Source: Kiritimatiellia bacterium (GTDB lineage: Bacteria; Verrucomicrobiota; Kiritimatiellia; UBA8416; JADHWI01). Taken from it: 64,000 nucleotides of DNA. The position numbers and the translations under genes are program-made. Of this stretch, positions 7,772 to 17,045 are shown in pieces (the stretch's first letter is position 1; every line of letters begins with the position of its first letter). The notes under the pieces were generated by a model. That model did not search any database, had not been told where the DNA came from, and saw only the letters and a program-made list of their open reading frames with translations. Location of the stretch: contig JADHWI010000007.1 of NCBI GenBank assembly GCA_016783565.1, positions 1-64,000 of the forward strand, written 5' to 3'.

Positions 7772-10318
7772 ATGGATTCGATGACGCGTTTACCGATATA
7801 TGATGAAGAGGCCCGAATTGTGGATGCCATGCAGACGGAAAACCGTCTGATTGTGGTGGCACCCACAGGATCGGGAAAATCGACGCAGGTTCCGCAGATG
7901 CTTCTGCAACACGGGATCGGCGGGGATGGACGCATCGTTGTGCTCCAACCTCGCCGGATTGCAGCCCGCATGCTGGCACGTCGCGTTGCGCGAGAGCGAC
8001 AGGTCCAGCTTGGCGAGGAAGTGGGCTACCAGGTTCGTTTCGAGAACCATTCGGGTCCGTCGACTCGAATCAAATATGAGACAGACGGCATCTTGCTGAG
8101 AGAAATGCTGGGCGATCCTAATCTGCGCCAAGTCGGGGTCATCGTATTCGACGAGTTTCACGAACGACATCTCTACAGCGACCTGATGCTGGGATTTGCA
8201 CTGCGCCTGCAAGCCGGTCCTCGACCCGATCTTAAAATCGTAATCATGTCAGCCACGCTCGACACAGAGCGAATTGCGGCATCGCTTTCCCCTTGCCGAA
8301 CCATACGCTCCGAGGGACGCACCTATCCGGTGGACATTCGTTACCTGAGCAGTGCCACGCGCGCCAAGGCGGATCCATGGGACGCGGCAACACGTGAAGT
8401 GAACGAACTGCTGAAAGAGCGAACGGATGGCGATGTGCTGGTGTTTATGCCGGGCGTTTACGAGATTCGACGAACCGTCGAAGCCCTGAAGCGATCCTCG
8501 CAGGTCCGTGGTTACCAAGTGCTCCCGCTATACGGGGAACTGCCAGTTGAGGAGCAGGATCGAGCCCTGATGCCCACAGGTGAGCGTAAGATCGTGGTGG
8601 CAACGAATGTTGCCGAGACATCGTTGACCATTGAAGGCATCACCATGGTGGTGGACAGCGGCCTGGCGAGAAAAGCGTCTTTCGATGCGCGCCGGGGAAT
8701 CAACACACTCCTGGTCGAGAAGATCAGCCAGGCATCCGCGGATCAACGGGCAGGCAGAGCCGGTCGCTTGCGACCAGGTTGCTGCGTACGGTTATGGATG
8801 GAGCGAGATCAGGCAAGCCGCGTGCAACATGATCCACCTGAATTGCATCGGGTGGATTTAGCGGAGACGGTGCTTCAGCTTCGCGTGGCCGGCGTGAACG
8901 ATCTGGCGGCATTTCCGTGGGTAGATGCACCCTTGCCGCATAGCGTTGAGAAAGCGGAGCACCTGCTACAGGATCTGGGTGCCTTGAACCACGATGGTAG
9001 CGTGACCGAGATTGGTCGTCGGCTTGCCTCCTTTCCGCTACATCCTCGCGTGTCACGCATGCTGATCGCCGGGGAGTATTTCGGATGCGTGCCGACCGTT
9101 TGCATTATTGCTGCACTACTTCAGGAGCGCCCCATCCTGATTCGACGGGTTGATACGCGCATTCAAGAACGACGTCTGGATTTGGTGCAGGAACAACACG
9201 ACTCAGATTTACTGCTACAGCTACGAGCGTGGGAAGAGGCGTCGCGAAACAAATTTCGGAGAGACGCGTGCGAACCCTTTGGCATTCACGCGGTGGCCGC
9301 ACGTGCGGTGGAACGCTCGGCGGAGCAATTGCAAAGAACGGCAAAGGCACAAGGACTGGATTGCTATGATGGTTACCCAACCCCCGAACTCCTCTATCGC
9401 TGTGTGATGTCAGGTTTTCCCGACCAGGTTGCCCGTCGCGTGGGCAGTGGATCATCCAGATGCAGCATTGTGCATAGCCGCCGTGGCACCATCAGCGGAG
9501 ACAGCGTTGTTGACCGCAAATACGAACTTGTGGTTGCCGCAGAGATCCAGGAGATCGGCTCAAGGCGAGGAATCATGGATGTACGCTTATCCGGATTGAC
9601 TGCTATTCAACCGGAATGGCTTCAGGAAATGTTTGGTGATGCATTTTCTGAGAGCCGGGAAATTCTGTACGATACATCAATCAAGCGTGTCTACGCCGAA
9701 CAACGTACGGCATATCGTGATCTCGTCATTGCGAGCAGCCGTACTGCGGATGTCAGTGATGACGAAGCTGCGGCATTACTGGCCGATGAGATCCTTTCGG
9801 GCCGCCTGACCCTCAAAGCCTGGGATGCAAACGTGGAGCGTTGGATTGGACGCGTGAACGTGGTTGCAGACCACTGTGCTGAGCTGGGGGTTCCCGGTCT
9901 TCGAGATTCCGACCGACGTTTTCTGGTGGCGCAAATCTGTCACGGGGCGCGAAGCTACAAAGACATCAAGTCGCGCGACGTATGGCCGGTGCTCAAGACA
10001 TGGTTAAGCCGCGAGCAGATTGCGGCGGTCGACGCCTACGCACCGGACCGGGTACGCATCGAAAACGGGCGTGAACCGCGCGTGTTATACGATGATCCGG
10101 CCAATGGACCCTATATCGCGATTCGCATCCAGGATCTATACGACACGCACACGCTTCCTTTGATCTGTATGGGCAAAGTCCGTGTACGCGCACATATTCT
10201 GGCGCCGAACCATCGCACCGTTCAGATCACCGATGATTTGGCGAGTTTCTGGCAAAACAGCTACGAACGCATAAAAAAGGATCTGCGCGGCCGTTACCCG
10301 AAACACGAATGGCGATAG
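7772..10318 (+). CDS. hrpB: HrpB-type DEAH-box ATP-dependent helicase
   Basis: Superfamily 2 helicase of 848 residues if started at the ATG at 7772; an ATG at 7781 and a more distal in-frame start at 7736 are possible, and no strong ribosome binding site decides. Walker A is APTGSGKST near the N-terminus. The Walker B is DEFH (FDEFHER), which marks the HrpB branch rather than DEAH-type HrpA. SATLDTERIA (motif III) and the motif VI region DQRAGRAGRLRPG follow. The helicase-associated and HrpB C-terminal regions occupy residues 400-848, and the length fits the family. The cellular role of HrpB is poorly defined; an RNA-related function is assumed. It appears monocistronic. Confidence 0.9.
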   Translation: MDSMTRLPIYDEEARIVDAMQTENRLIVVAPTGSGKSTQVPQMLLQHGIGGDGRIVVLQPRRIAARMLARRVARERQVQLGEEVGYQVRFENHSGPSTRIKYETDGILLREMLGDPNLRQVGVIVFDEFHERHLYSDLMLGFALRLQAGPRPDLKIVIMSATLDTERIAASLSPCRTIRSEGRTYPVDIRYLSSATRAKADPWDAATREVNELLKERTDGDVLVFMPGVYEIRRTVEALKRSSQVRGYQVLPLYGELPVEEQDRALMPTGERKIVVATNVAETSLTIEGITMVVDSGLARKASFDARRGINTLLVEKISQASADQRAGRAGRLRPGCCVRLWMERDQASRVQHDPPELHRVDLAETVLQLRVAGVNDLAAFPWVDAPLPHSVEKAEHLLQDLGALNHDGSVTEIGRRLASFPLHPRVSRMLIAGEYFGCVPTVCIIAALLQERPILIRRVDTRIQERRLDLVQEQHDSDLLLQLRAWEEASRNKFRRDACEPFGIHAVAARAVERSAEQLQRTAKAQGLDCYDGYPTPELLYRCVMSGFPDQVARRVGSGSSRCSIVHSRRGTISGDSVVDRKYELVVAAEIQEIGSRRGIMDVRLSGLTAIQPEWLQEMFGDAFSESREILYDTSIKRVYAEQRTAYRDLVIASSRTADVSDDEAAALLADEILSGRLTLKAWDANVERWIGRVNVVADHCAELGVPGLRDSDRRFLVAQICHGARSYKDIKSRDVWPVLKTWLSREQIAAVDAYAPDRVRIENGREPRVLYDDPANGPYIAIRIQDLYDTHTLPLICMGKVRVRAHILAPNHRTVQITDDLASFWQNSYERIKKDLRGRYPKHEWR

Positions 10319-10379
10319 GTCTACGCATAAAATCACCATAAAAAACGCCTTTTTTTCTTCCCTCGACGCATTGCTTGTG

Positions 10380-10385
10380 TATAGT
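10380..10385 (+). promoter_or_regulatory. Putative -10 box of the rnf operon
   Basis: TATAGT lies 42 bp upstream of the rnfA start, with no good -35 match at 17 bp. An AGGAG ribosome binding site follows at 10411. The same TATAGT hexamer occurs in the promoters at 47059 and 55572. Confidence 0.35.
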
Positions 10386-10426
10386 ATCCGCTTCCATTTT
10401 TTCGTCAATCAGGAGCTTATCTTCAG

Positions 10427-11002
10427 ATGGAATACATTCTGATCATTTTGGGCGCGGTGTTGGTCAATAACTTCGTGCTAACTCGATTTCTCGGAATTTG
10501 TCCCTTTCTGGGCGTTTCAAAAAAGCTTCCCACTGCACTCGGAATGTGCGGCGCCGTCGTTTTCGTCATGACATCCGCCTCGGCGGTAACATGGGTTGTG
10601 CAGAACCTGGTTCTTGAAAAACTCGGCATCGGGTACCTCCAGACCATCGCCTTCATCCTCGTCATCGCATCGTTCGTGCAGCTCGTGGACATCGCAATGA
10701 AGAAATTCAGCCCGAAACTGCACGCGGCATTAGGTATTTTCCTCCCGCTCATCACCACAAACTGTGCGGTTCTAGGTGTCTCTGTGCTGAACATTCAGCT
10801 CGAGTACGGTTTCTTGAAGGCTGTGATCTTCGGGTTTGCGGCGTCACTGGGCTTCTCACTGGCACTCATCATCTTTACGGGACTGAGAGAAAAGATCGAC
10901 CGGGCCAATCCGCCCAAAGCATTTCAAGGCGTGGCTATCGCACTAGTCACAGCAGGGCTTCTCAGCCTGGCATTTATGGGTTTTGCATCACTGGTGAAAT
11001 AA
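10427..11002 (+). CDS. rnfA: Rnf complex subunit RnfA
   Basis: Integral membrane subunit of the Rnf ferredoxin:NAD+ oxidoreductase. The 191 residues form about six membrane helices. Cys25 (GICPFLG) and Cys113 (TTNCAVLG) occupy the positions that in RnfA/NqrE bind a membrane-embedded iron-sulfur centre with RnfE/NqrD. Length and sequence are normal for the family. It is the first gene of rnfABCDGE and its stop overlaps the rnfB start (TAATG). Confidence 0.95.
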   Translation: MEYILIILGAVLVNNFVLTRFLGICPFLGVSKKLPTALGMCGAVVFVMTSASAVTWVVQNLVLEKLGIGYLQTIAFILVIASFVQLVDIAMKKFSPKLHAALGIFLPLITTNCAVLGVSVLNIQLEYGFLKAVIFGFAASLGFSLALIIFTGLREKIDRANPPKAFQGVAIALVTAGLLSLAFMGFASLVK

Positions 11003-11835
11003 TGATTTTGTACACAACACTCGCTATTGGCGGCATTGGACTGATCTGTGGATCAGCGCTTGCGCTGGCAGCACGTTTTCTTGCCGTACATGAAGATCCA
11101 CGCGTGGAAGAACTCACCGCGATTCTACCGGGCGTCAACTGCGGCGGATGCGGATATGCCGGTTGCGGCGACTATGCCAAGGCTGTCGTGCTGGACGGCA
11201 TTGAGATCACACTATGCGCTCCCGGGGGAGCCGAAACTCTTGCCAACATGGCGGCGTTCATGGGCGTCGAAGCCGAAAGCGGCGAAAAACAGGTCGCAAT
11301 TGTACTGTGTGGCGGCGACAGCGACCAAGCTCCGCGACAATTCCAGTACAACGGCGTAGCTGACTGCACGGCAGCACATGCGGTGGGTGGAGGCGATAAA
11401 AAGTGCCGTTATGGCTGTCTGGGATACAGCAGTTGCGCACGGGCTTGTCCCGTGGGTGCGATTGAGATCACGGAAAAGAACCTGGCTGTGGTACACCCGG
11501 AACTATGCATCAGTTGCGGCAAATGTGTACGCACCTGCCCCCGCCACCTCATAAAGATGGTCCCGGAAAGTCGGCATGCCCATGTGATGTGCAGTTCCAA
11601 AGACAAAGGTCCCATTGTGAAAAAGGCCTGCAAAGTGGGTTGCATTGGCTGCCGTATCTGCACCAAGCAGGTGGAAGACGACGCCATCACCATGGATGGG
11701 TTTCTGGCCATTGTGAATTATGACAAGCCGATTGAAAGCGCAACGGTTGCCCCCAAATGTCCTGGAAAGTGCATCGTGGACACCGATCCCCCGCCGGCAC
11801 CGGTAGAAGAGGAAAAGGTGGAGGCAGAGGTCTGA
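11002..11835 (+). CDS. rnfB: Rnf complex ferredoxin-like subunit RnfB
   Basis: Electron entry subunit, 277 residues. One N-terminal membrane helix is followed by the Fe-S domain LPGVNCGGCGYAGC (about residue 35) that binds a [4Fe-4S] cluster. Two ferredoxin-type Cys sets follow (CISCGKCVRTCP, and Cys-rich segments around CRYGCLGYSSCARACP and CKVGCIGCRIC), as expected of RnfB, which takes electrons from ferredoxin. The Glu/Pro-rich C-terminus is variable in the family. Its stop overlaps the rnfC start. Confidence 0.93.
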   Translation: MILYTTLAIGGIGLICGSALALAARFLAVHEDPRVEELTAILPGVNCGGCGYAGCGDYAKAVVLDGIEITLCAPGGAETLANMAAFMGVEAESGEKQVAIVLCGGDSDQAPRQFQYNGVADCTAAHAVGGGDKKCRYGCLGYSSCARACPVGAIEITEKNLAVVHPELCISCGKCVRTCPRHLIKMVPESRHAHVMCSSKDKGPIVKKACKVGCIGCRICTKQVEDDAITMDGFLAIVNYDKPIESATVAPKCPGKCIVDTDPPPAPVEEEKVEAEV

Positions 11836-13190
11836 TGAAGAGAGAACCCGCTAAATTTAAAGTTAATGGCGGCATTCATCCCGCCTATAACAAACAGCTC
11901 ACTGCGGAAAAAGCCATCATTGAGATGCCGGTACCGTCCTTGCTGAGGGTATCCATGCTGCAACATCTGGGTGCTCCAGCCAAAGTCGAGGTGGCAAAAG
12001 GCGATACCGTTTCCCGTGGCCAGCTCATTGGAGAACATGGCGGTTTCATTTCTGTGCGCGTACACGCCCCGACGTCAGGAACGGTTAAGGCTATCGCCGA
12101 AGCACCTACCGCTACAGGCGGGTCCGCCATCGCCGTGGACATCGAACCCGATGGTGAAGATCGCTGGGTCGAAGACATAACCCCCCACCCTGATTGGGAA
12201 TCGCTTGAAGGTAAAAAGCTGATTTCACTGGTGTCTGATGCAGGAATCGCCGGTATGGGTGGTGCAGGCTTCCCGACGCACGTTAAACTGTCTCCGCCCC
12301 CTGGAAAAGTAATCGACACGCTCATTATCAACGGCGCCGAATGCGAACCCTACCTGACGGCAGACCACCGCCTCATGGTTGAGCGGGCAGAGGATATCTG
12401 GAACGGCATCCGAATCATCCGAAAAATACTTGGATGCGCAACCGTTCGTGTTGCCATTGAAGACAACAAGCCTGATGCGATTGCAGCCATGGAGGCAGTA
12501 ATGGCTGAGGACACCGGCGATTCAGCTGTAGTCATACTCAAGACCGAGTATCCGCAAGGAGCGGAAAAGCAGCAGATTTTTGCGGCACTGGGCAAAGAAG
12601 TGCCTTCCGGCGGCCTCCCCATGGATGTCGGCGCACTGGTTGAAAATGTGGGCACGACGCTAGCTATTTTCGAAGCCGTGGTCAAAGGGCTTCCCCTGAC
12701 TGAGCGCGTGACGACGGTAACAGGGTTTCCGGTCAAAGCCCCCGGCAACATTCTGGCACGTCTTGGCACCTCCTATGCAGATCTTCTGGCATTTTGCGAG
12801 GGACTTCAGGGCAAAGCAGCCAAAGTCGTTTCCGGCGGTCCCATGATGGGGTTTGCACAGCATTCTCTGGATGCCACCACGACCAAAACCACATCTGGAC
12901 TGCTTTTCCTGCGTCCCGATCAGGTACGCACATTCAGTTCCATGCCATGCATCAGTTGCGGGCGCTGTGTGCAGGCTTGTCCGATGTACCTGATGCCGGC
13001 GGAGCTGAGCCAGATGATTGAGGCAGAAGATATTGAAGCAGCCGAAGAGCTGAATGTGCTCGATTGTATTGAATGCGGATGTTGCGCGTTCGAGTGTCCG
13101 GCACATCGCCCCCTTGTGCAGCACATGAAACAGGCAAAAGCCGGCATCATGGCCAAACGGCGTGAAGAAAAGGCAAAACAGAAATCGTAA
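11835..13190 (+). CDS. rnfC: Rnf complex NADH-binding subunit RnfC
   Basis: The peripheral subunit that binds NAD(H) and FMN. I place the start at the ATG at 11835, which overlaps the rnfB stop (TGATG), giving 451 residues; the frame is open upstream to 11757 but that part lies inside rnfB. A GMGGAGFPTHVK motif (about residue 135) marks the nucleotide-binding domain, and two [4Fe-4S] motifs, CISCGRCVQACP and CIECGCCAFECP, lie in the C-terminal part. The C-terminus is shorter than in gammaproteobacterial RnfC, which carries a long extension. Confidence 0.93.
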   Translation: MKREPAKFKVNGGIHPAYNKQLTAEKAIIEMPVPSLLRVSMLQHLGAPAKVEVAKGDTVSRGQLIGEHGGFISVRVHAPTSGTVKAIAEAPTATGGSAIAVDIEPDGEDRWVEDITPHPDWESLEGKKLISLVSDAGIAGMGGAGFPTHVKLSPPPGKVIDTLIINGAECEPYLTADHRLMVERAEDIWNGIRIIRKILGCATVRVAIEDNKPDAIAAMEAVMAEDTGDSAVVILKTEYPQGAEKQQIFAALGKEVPSGGLPMDVGALVENVGTTLAIFEAVVKGLPLTERVTTVTGFPVKAPGNILARLGTSYADLLAFCEGLQGKAAKVVSGGPMMGFAQHSLDATTTKTTSGLLFLRPDQVRTFSSMPCISCGRCVQACPMYLMPAELSQMIEAEDIEAAEELNVLDCIECGCCAFECPAHRPLVQHMKQAKAGIMAKRREEKAKQKS

Positions 13191-13198
13191 ATGGATGT

Positions 13199-13214
13199 GC
13201 AGCAGACATGCTGC
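13199..13214 (+). repeat. Small inverted repeat between rnfC and rnfD
   Basis: GCAGCA and TGCTGC form a perfect 6-bp stem with the loop GACA, immediately before the GGAGAA ribosome binding site of rnfD. It could tune translation or mRNA stability inside the operon. Confidence 0.4.
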
Positions 13215-13229
13215 GGAGAATGATAAGAC

Positions 13230-14267
13230 ATGGTTGAAGAGCAAAAAGCTGAGACCCCGGAACCGGTACTGAATGTGGTAAGCACATCGCCACACGCACA
13301 TTCGGGTGCCTCGGTGCAGCGCATTATGCTTGATGTAGTCATCGCACTGATGCCCGCACTGGCTGCGGCTGTCTGGTTCTTCGGATGGGATGCGCTACGC
13401 CTCACGCTGAGCTGCGTTATTGCTTGCGTTGCCATAGAAGCTCTTTGCCGAAAAGCCATGGGCCGCGACCTTGGGATCGGCGACCTGAGCGCGGTTGTCA
13501 CGGGCATTCTTCTGGCATTCAATCTCCCTCCGGCGCTGCCAACCTGGATGGCCGTCGTGGGCTGCGTATTTGCTGTTGCCATCGCGAAACAACTTTTTGG
13601 CGGCATTGGTTATAACCCGTTTAATCCGGCGCTTATTGGACGTGTGGCTTTGCTGATCTCATTCCCTGTAGCCATGACCAAGTGGTCCGAGTGGACCATT
13701 CCGTCCCCCATTGGTATAGACGCATTGAGCACGGCCACACCGCTGGGACTCGCCAAAACCAACGTCATGTCGGCGGGAACGCTCCCTTACCACTTTGACG
13801 GGGGCACCATGCTACAGCTCCTTATGGGGGACCAGAACGGCTGCATTGGTGAAGTATCCGCTCTGGCTCTGTTTATCGGCGGCGCATACATGCTCTGGCG
13901 CAAGGTCATCTCCTGGCATACGCCAGGCTGCTACCTGGGTACCGTTGCAGCGTTCTCCTGCATCCTCTGGATCGTAAACCCTGAAAAGAATCTTCCGCCC
14001 CATTTTCATCTGCTTGCAGGAGGCTTGATGCTTGGCGCGATTTTCATGGCCACCGACATGGTCACTAGCCCCGTTACGCGCAAGGGAATGATGGTATTCG
14101 GGGTTGGCTGCGGCGTACTGACCATGGTTATCCGGCGCTGGGGAGGATACCCCGAAGGCGTCAGCTTTGCCATTCTATTGATGAACTCCATCACTCCTTT
14201 GATTAATCGAGCAACCGCTCCGCGTGTGTTTGGACACCAGCGCAAGAATAAGGAGAAGGCCTCGTAA
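13230..14267 (+). CDS. rnfD: Rnf complex flavoprotein membrane subunit RnfD
   Basis: Integral membrane subunit of 345 residues homologous to NqrB. It contains the LSTATPLG motif (about residues 166-172), the place where FMN is covalently attached to Thr in RnfD. Hydrophobic segments form about eight to nine membrane helices. The RnfB/C-proximal N-terminus is hydrophilic. It starts 39 bp after rnfC and its stop overlaps the rnfG start (TAATG). Confidence 0.93.
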   Translation: MVEEQKAETPEPVLNVVSTSPHAHSGASVQRIMLDVVIALMPALAAAVWFFGWDALRLTLSCVIACVAIEALCRKAMGRDLGIGDLSAVVTGILLAFNLPPALPTWMAVVGCVFAVAIAKQLFGGIGYNPFNPALIGRVALLISFPVAMTKWSEWTIPSPIGIDALSTATPLGLAKTNVMSAGTLPYHFDGGTMLQLLMGDQNGCIGEVSALALFIGGAYMLWRKVISWHTPGCYLGTVAAFSCILWIVNPEKNLPPHFHLLAGGLMLGAIFMATDMVTSPVTRKGMMVFGVGCGVLTMVIRRWGGYPEGVSFAILLMNSITPLINRATAPRVFGHQRKNKEKAS

Positions 14268-14851
14268 TGAAAGAAATGTTACGACTTATCCTCACACTTC
14301 TCGTGATCTGCCTCATTGCCGGTGTGCTGTTGGCATTCGTCAACCAAAGGACTGCTGCGCCGATTGCAGCGGCCGCACGCGCCGCAAAAACAGCAGCCAT
14401 CTCAGCCGTGCTTCCTGAATACGATAACGATCCCGGCAGCACGGCGTACACCAACGAGGTAAACGGAACTCCCTGGGTCTTCTACGTGGCCCGCAAGAAC
14501 GGTCAATTTGCCGGTGCGGCGTTCGAATCCCTCTCATCGGAAGGATACGGAGGTGACATCCGTGTCATGGTAGGCGTCACCAGTAAAGGCAAGATGCATG
14601 GCATTCAGATATTGAAAGCCATGGAAACGCCTGGTCTGGGAGCAAAGATTGCTGAAGATGATTTTCGCTCACAATTCGTAGACAAAGATATTGAGGCCAC
14701 AAACTGGGCAGTTAAGAAAGATAAAGGCAGCATTGATCAAATCACGGCTGCCACCATTTCTTCACGCGCGGTCGTGAACGCCATCCAGTCCGGACTCGAG
14801 ATATACAAACAGCATCGGGAAGAAATTTCCAAAACCGGGAGCGAAGGCTAG
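14267..14851 (+). CDS. rnfG: Rnf complex flavoprotein subunit RnfG
   Basis: RnfG carries covalently bound FMN and has one N-terminal membrane helix (about residues 7-25), 194 residues in total. METPGLGAKI (about residues 119-128) is typical of RnfG/NqrC. The flavinylation motif reads TAATISS (160-166): the residue normally modified is the Thr of (S/T)GATxT, and here it is Ser165, with Ala instead of Gly. The ApbE flavin transferase that would modify it is not in the window. Confidence 0.9.
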   Translation: MKEMLRLILTLLVICLIAGVLLAFVNQRTAAPIAAAARAAKTAAISAVLPEYDNDPGSTAYTNEVNGTPWVFYVARKNGQFAGAAFESLSSEGYGGDIRVMVGVTSKGKMHGIQILKAMETPGLGAKIAEDDFRSQFVDKDIEATNWAVKKDKGSIDQITAATISSRAVVNAIQSGLEIYKQHREEISKTGSEG

Positions 14852-14894
14852 ATGAAGAGCCGGCTACAGGGACACACAATCAAGAGAGGCTGAC

Positions 14895-15572
14895 ATGCGA
14901 TTCTGGAACGAATTTATCAAAGGACTATGGAAAGAAAATCCAATCTTCCGTCTCGTCCTTGGCATGTGCCCTGCCCTGGCCGTAACCACATCAGTTGAAA
15001 ACAGTCTCGGGATGGGCGTGGCAGCAACCTTTGTCTTGGTTTGCTCAAACATCGTAATATCCTCTATTCGTCACCTGATTCCAGCCAAAGTACGCATTCC
15101 ATGCTTTATCGTGGTTATTGCCACATTCGTCACCATTGTTGACCTGCTGATGAATGGATACGCCAATGAACTACACAAAAGCCTGGGACTGTTTATCCCA
15201 TTAATCGTGGTCAATTGCATCATCCTCGGTCGCGCAGAGGCATTTGCATCCAAGCACCCGATATTCCTCTCGATTGCAGATGGTCTCGGCATGGGGCTGG
15301 GATTCACTCTGGGACTGACCATTCTGGGCGCTTTCAGAGAGATTCTGGGAGAAGGTTCCATTACCATCTGGGGCGACATCGGGTTCCAGGTTGGCGGGAT
15401 GCAACCCATGGTCCTCATGATTCTGGCACCGGGAGGATTCATTGCCCTTGGCATCTTGCTTGGGTTCATGAATCACCTGCAGGCCATGAGTGCAAAGAAG
15501 CGTGGCGGCTCATTTGAGCCTCCAGCCCATCTCGATTGCCGCCATTGCACGATCTGCAAATTCGGATCGTAA
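14895..15572 (+). CDS. rnfE: Rnf complex subunit RnfE
   Basis: Last subunit of the complex, 225 residues, about six membrane helices, paired with RnfA. Cys25 (LGMCPALAV) and the Cys in VVNCIILGRAEAF are the RnfA/RnfE-type cluster ligands. The hydrophilic C-terminus ends in a CRHCTICKFGS tail, an extra Cys-rich feature. Separated from rnfG by 43 bp. With rnfABCDG it makes a complete ion-translocating complex. Confidence 0.93.
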   Translation: MRFWNEFIKGLWKENPIFRLVLGMCPALAVTTSVENSLGMGVAATFVLVCSNIVISSIRHLIPAKVRIPCFIVVIATFVTIVDLLMNGYANELHKSLGLFIPLIVVNCIILGRAEAFASKHPIFLSIADGLGMGLGFTLGLTILGAFREILGEGSITIWGDIGFQVGGMQPMVLMILAPGGFIALGILLGFMNHLQAMSAKKRGGSFEPPAHLDCRHCTICKFGS

Positions 15573-15737
15573 GAGCCGCGCCCATGTAACGGGACACTGG
15601 ACTGCTCTACTTCCACAGACGTCCGCCGCATTTAACACATACCTGATCCAAAACACTCCGACTGGACATACTGAGAAGCAGACCACCACCCCATCACAGA
15701 CAATAATTCAGTATATTATCCCCCCACATCATGCTGA

Positions 15738-15753
15738 TGGCACGGCTTGTGCT
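15738..15753 (+). promoter_or_regulatory. Strong sigma-54 (-24/-12) promoter
   Basis: TGGCACGGCTTGTGCT has GG at -24 and GC at -12 with the strict 10-bp spacing and a full TGGCACG -24 element. It lies 110 bp upstream of the ATG of the secreted protein at 15863. Such promoters require an enhancer-binding protein; none is encoded nearby. Confidence 0.75.
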
Positions 15754-15862
15754 ATTTAGTCTTTCAACGAAAAATCGCGCACAACATTTTTCGCAACTGT
15801 TTTGCCATCAATATGTTATGAATACACTCGCGCAATATATCGAGAGAGAAAGCAAACACATC

Positions 15863-16579
15863 ATGCAATACAAAGCAGCCAAAAAAAGATACATTGCAGC
15901 CACGTGGACTGCCATTTTCGCGTGCATCGTCACCTGCCGCGCCGAGCCACTGTATTATTCGGAATCCATTGATTTCAGTGATTCACAGGATGCACCCACT
16001 GTCATCGGTACACCGTTAGGTATTGGCACAAACACCATTACGGGAAGCGCTTCTCCAGCGTTTTTAAGCCTTGAGCAAGACAAAGATTTCTTCTCTGTAC
16101 GCATTCCATCGGGCTCCATACTTACTGAGATGATAGTTACAATCTCTGATTACGGTCCTGAAGGTTCTGACCTTGGGGCATTCAGCCTCATACCTACAAC
16201 CCAGGGAAAGCTGGAGGTTGTGGCAGACGGAACATTTCCATTACCATTCTCACTAGATAACCAAAGAAAAGTTAATTTTTTAGCCGAGAGCCCTGTGGAT
16301 ATTGATACGTTCTCATTCGGTAGCTTCAACTACACCGTCAGTCTCATTATTGAGAAAGACCTGCCCGCACTCACGCTGCACAACCTTGGAACGCTATCCT
16401 GGAATGCTGTTACAGGAAAAGTCTATCAGGTTCAGTGGACCGAGCAACTGACAAGCAATTCCTGGAACAATCTGGGCGGCGCAATCACCGCATCAACAGA
16501 CACCATCACAATCTATGATGACATCGCAAGTGTTGATCAGCGATTCTATCGCATCGTTCCGCCTGATGCTGCGCCGTAA
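15863..16579 (+). CDS. Secreted beta-rich protein with FYRI C-terminal module
   Basis: I chose the ATG at 15863, which gives 238 residues and a clean signal peptide (MQYKAAKKRY, hydrophobic core, TCRAEP cleavage region); a farther start at 15731 would lack a signal sequence. The mature part is beta-rich. The C-terminal module LSWNAVTGKVYQVQWTEQL ... QRFYRIVPPDAAP is the same as in other exported proteins in this window. A sigma-54 promoter precedes it. No catalytic motif is seen; probably a surface or matrix protein. Confidence 0.75.
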   Translation: MQYKAAKKRYIAATWTAIFACIVTCRAEPLYYSESIDFSDSQDAPTVIGTPLGIGTNTITGSASPAFLSLEQDKDFFSVRIPSGSILTEMIVTISDYGPEGSDLGAFSLIPTTQGKLEVVADGTFPLPFSLDNQRKVNFLAESPVDIDTFSFGSFNYTVSLIIEKDLPALTLHNLGTLSWNAVTGKVYQVQWTEQLTSNSWNNLGGAITASTDTITIYDDIASVDQRFYRIVPPDAAP

Positions 16580-17045
16580 TAGCATTTAACCCGATGCACC
16601 TCGTCCACGCGATGCGCGGCGCACCCTCAGGCACGAAATCGGCTCACCCGCCTGCTCCCTTCGTGAGGGCGGGCAGGTAGAGCCGACACTACAACGCTAC
16701 TTACGGAATATCGGCTCATAGAGCCAATAGCCGAGCCGCAGACGAAGGTTTCCTCCTCAACCCACCACCATCGCTATGCGAGAGGAGAAATTTTGAACAC
16801 AACCCATTACACTGCAATAATTCCCTCTTTTTTATTTGATTTCTTCTGCCTGGTGCTGGTACTTATAAAAAATATAGGTAAAGATTTTCCATTTACTATA
16901 GCGACACTTGATTGAGGAGGCGTTGAAGGGCGGTTCGCACCTGGTTGCTTGGACTGCTTGGAGCCAATAGCAAACCCGGCCCGACAGGCGTCGCTTTTTT
17001 TCTGGCAAGATAAACCTATCACGCTGATAGAAGTATAGGATAGCC
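16580..17045. other. Intergenic region with hairpin repeat copy 2
   Basis: No gene is seen. It contains the full repeat element at 16639-16746. The rest includes a pyrimidine-rich stretch and a short AGCCAATAG motif near 16965, also found in the repeats. Confidence 0.5.
16639..16746. repeat. Dispersed hairpin element, copy 2
   Basis: A hairpin of TCGGCTC (16639-16645) and GAGCCGA (16680-16686) encloses a CCCGCC/GGCGGG stem, followed by a second dyad TCGGCT...AGCCGA (16711-16734) around AGCCAATAGCCGA. The element matches 30892-31002 over about 110 bp, with high identity in the first 50 bp. Confidence 0.75.

Noticed and set aside
16580..17045. A c-di-GMP (GEMM-type) riboswitch
   Set aside because: The conserved GEMM bases and two-helix layout were not found; the segment is explained by the hairpin repeat.
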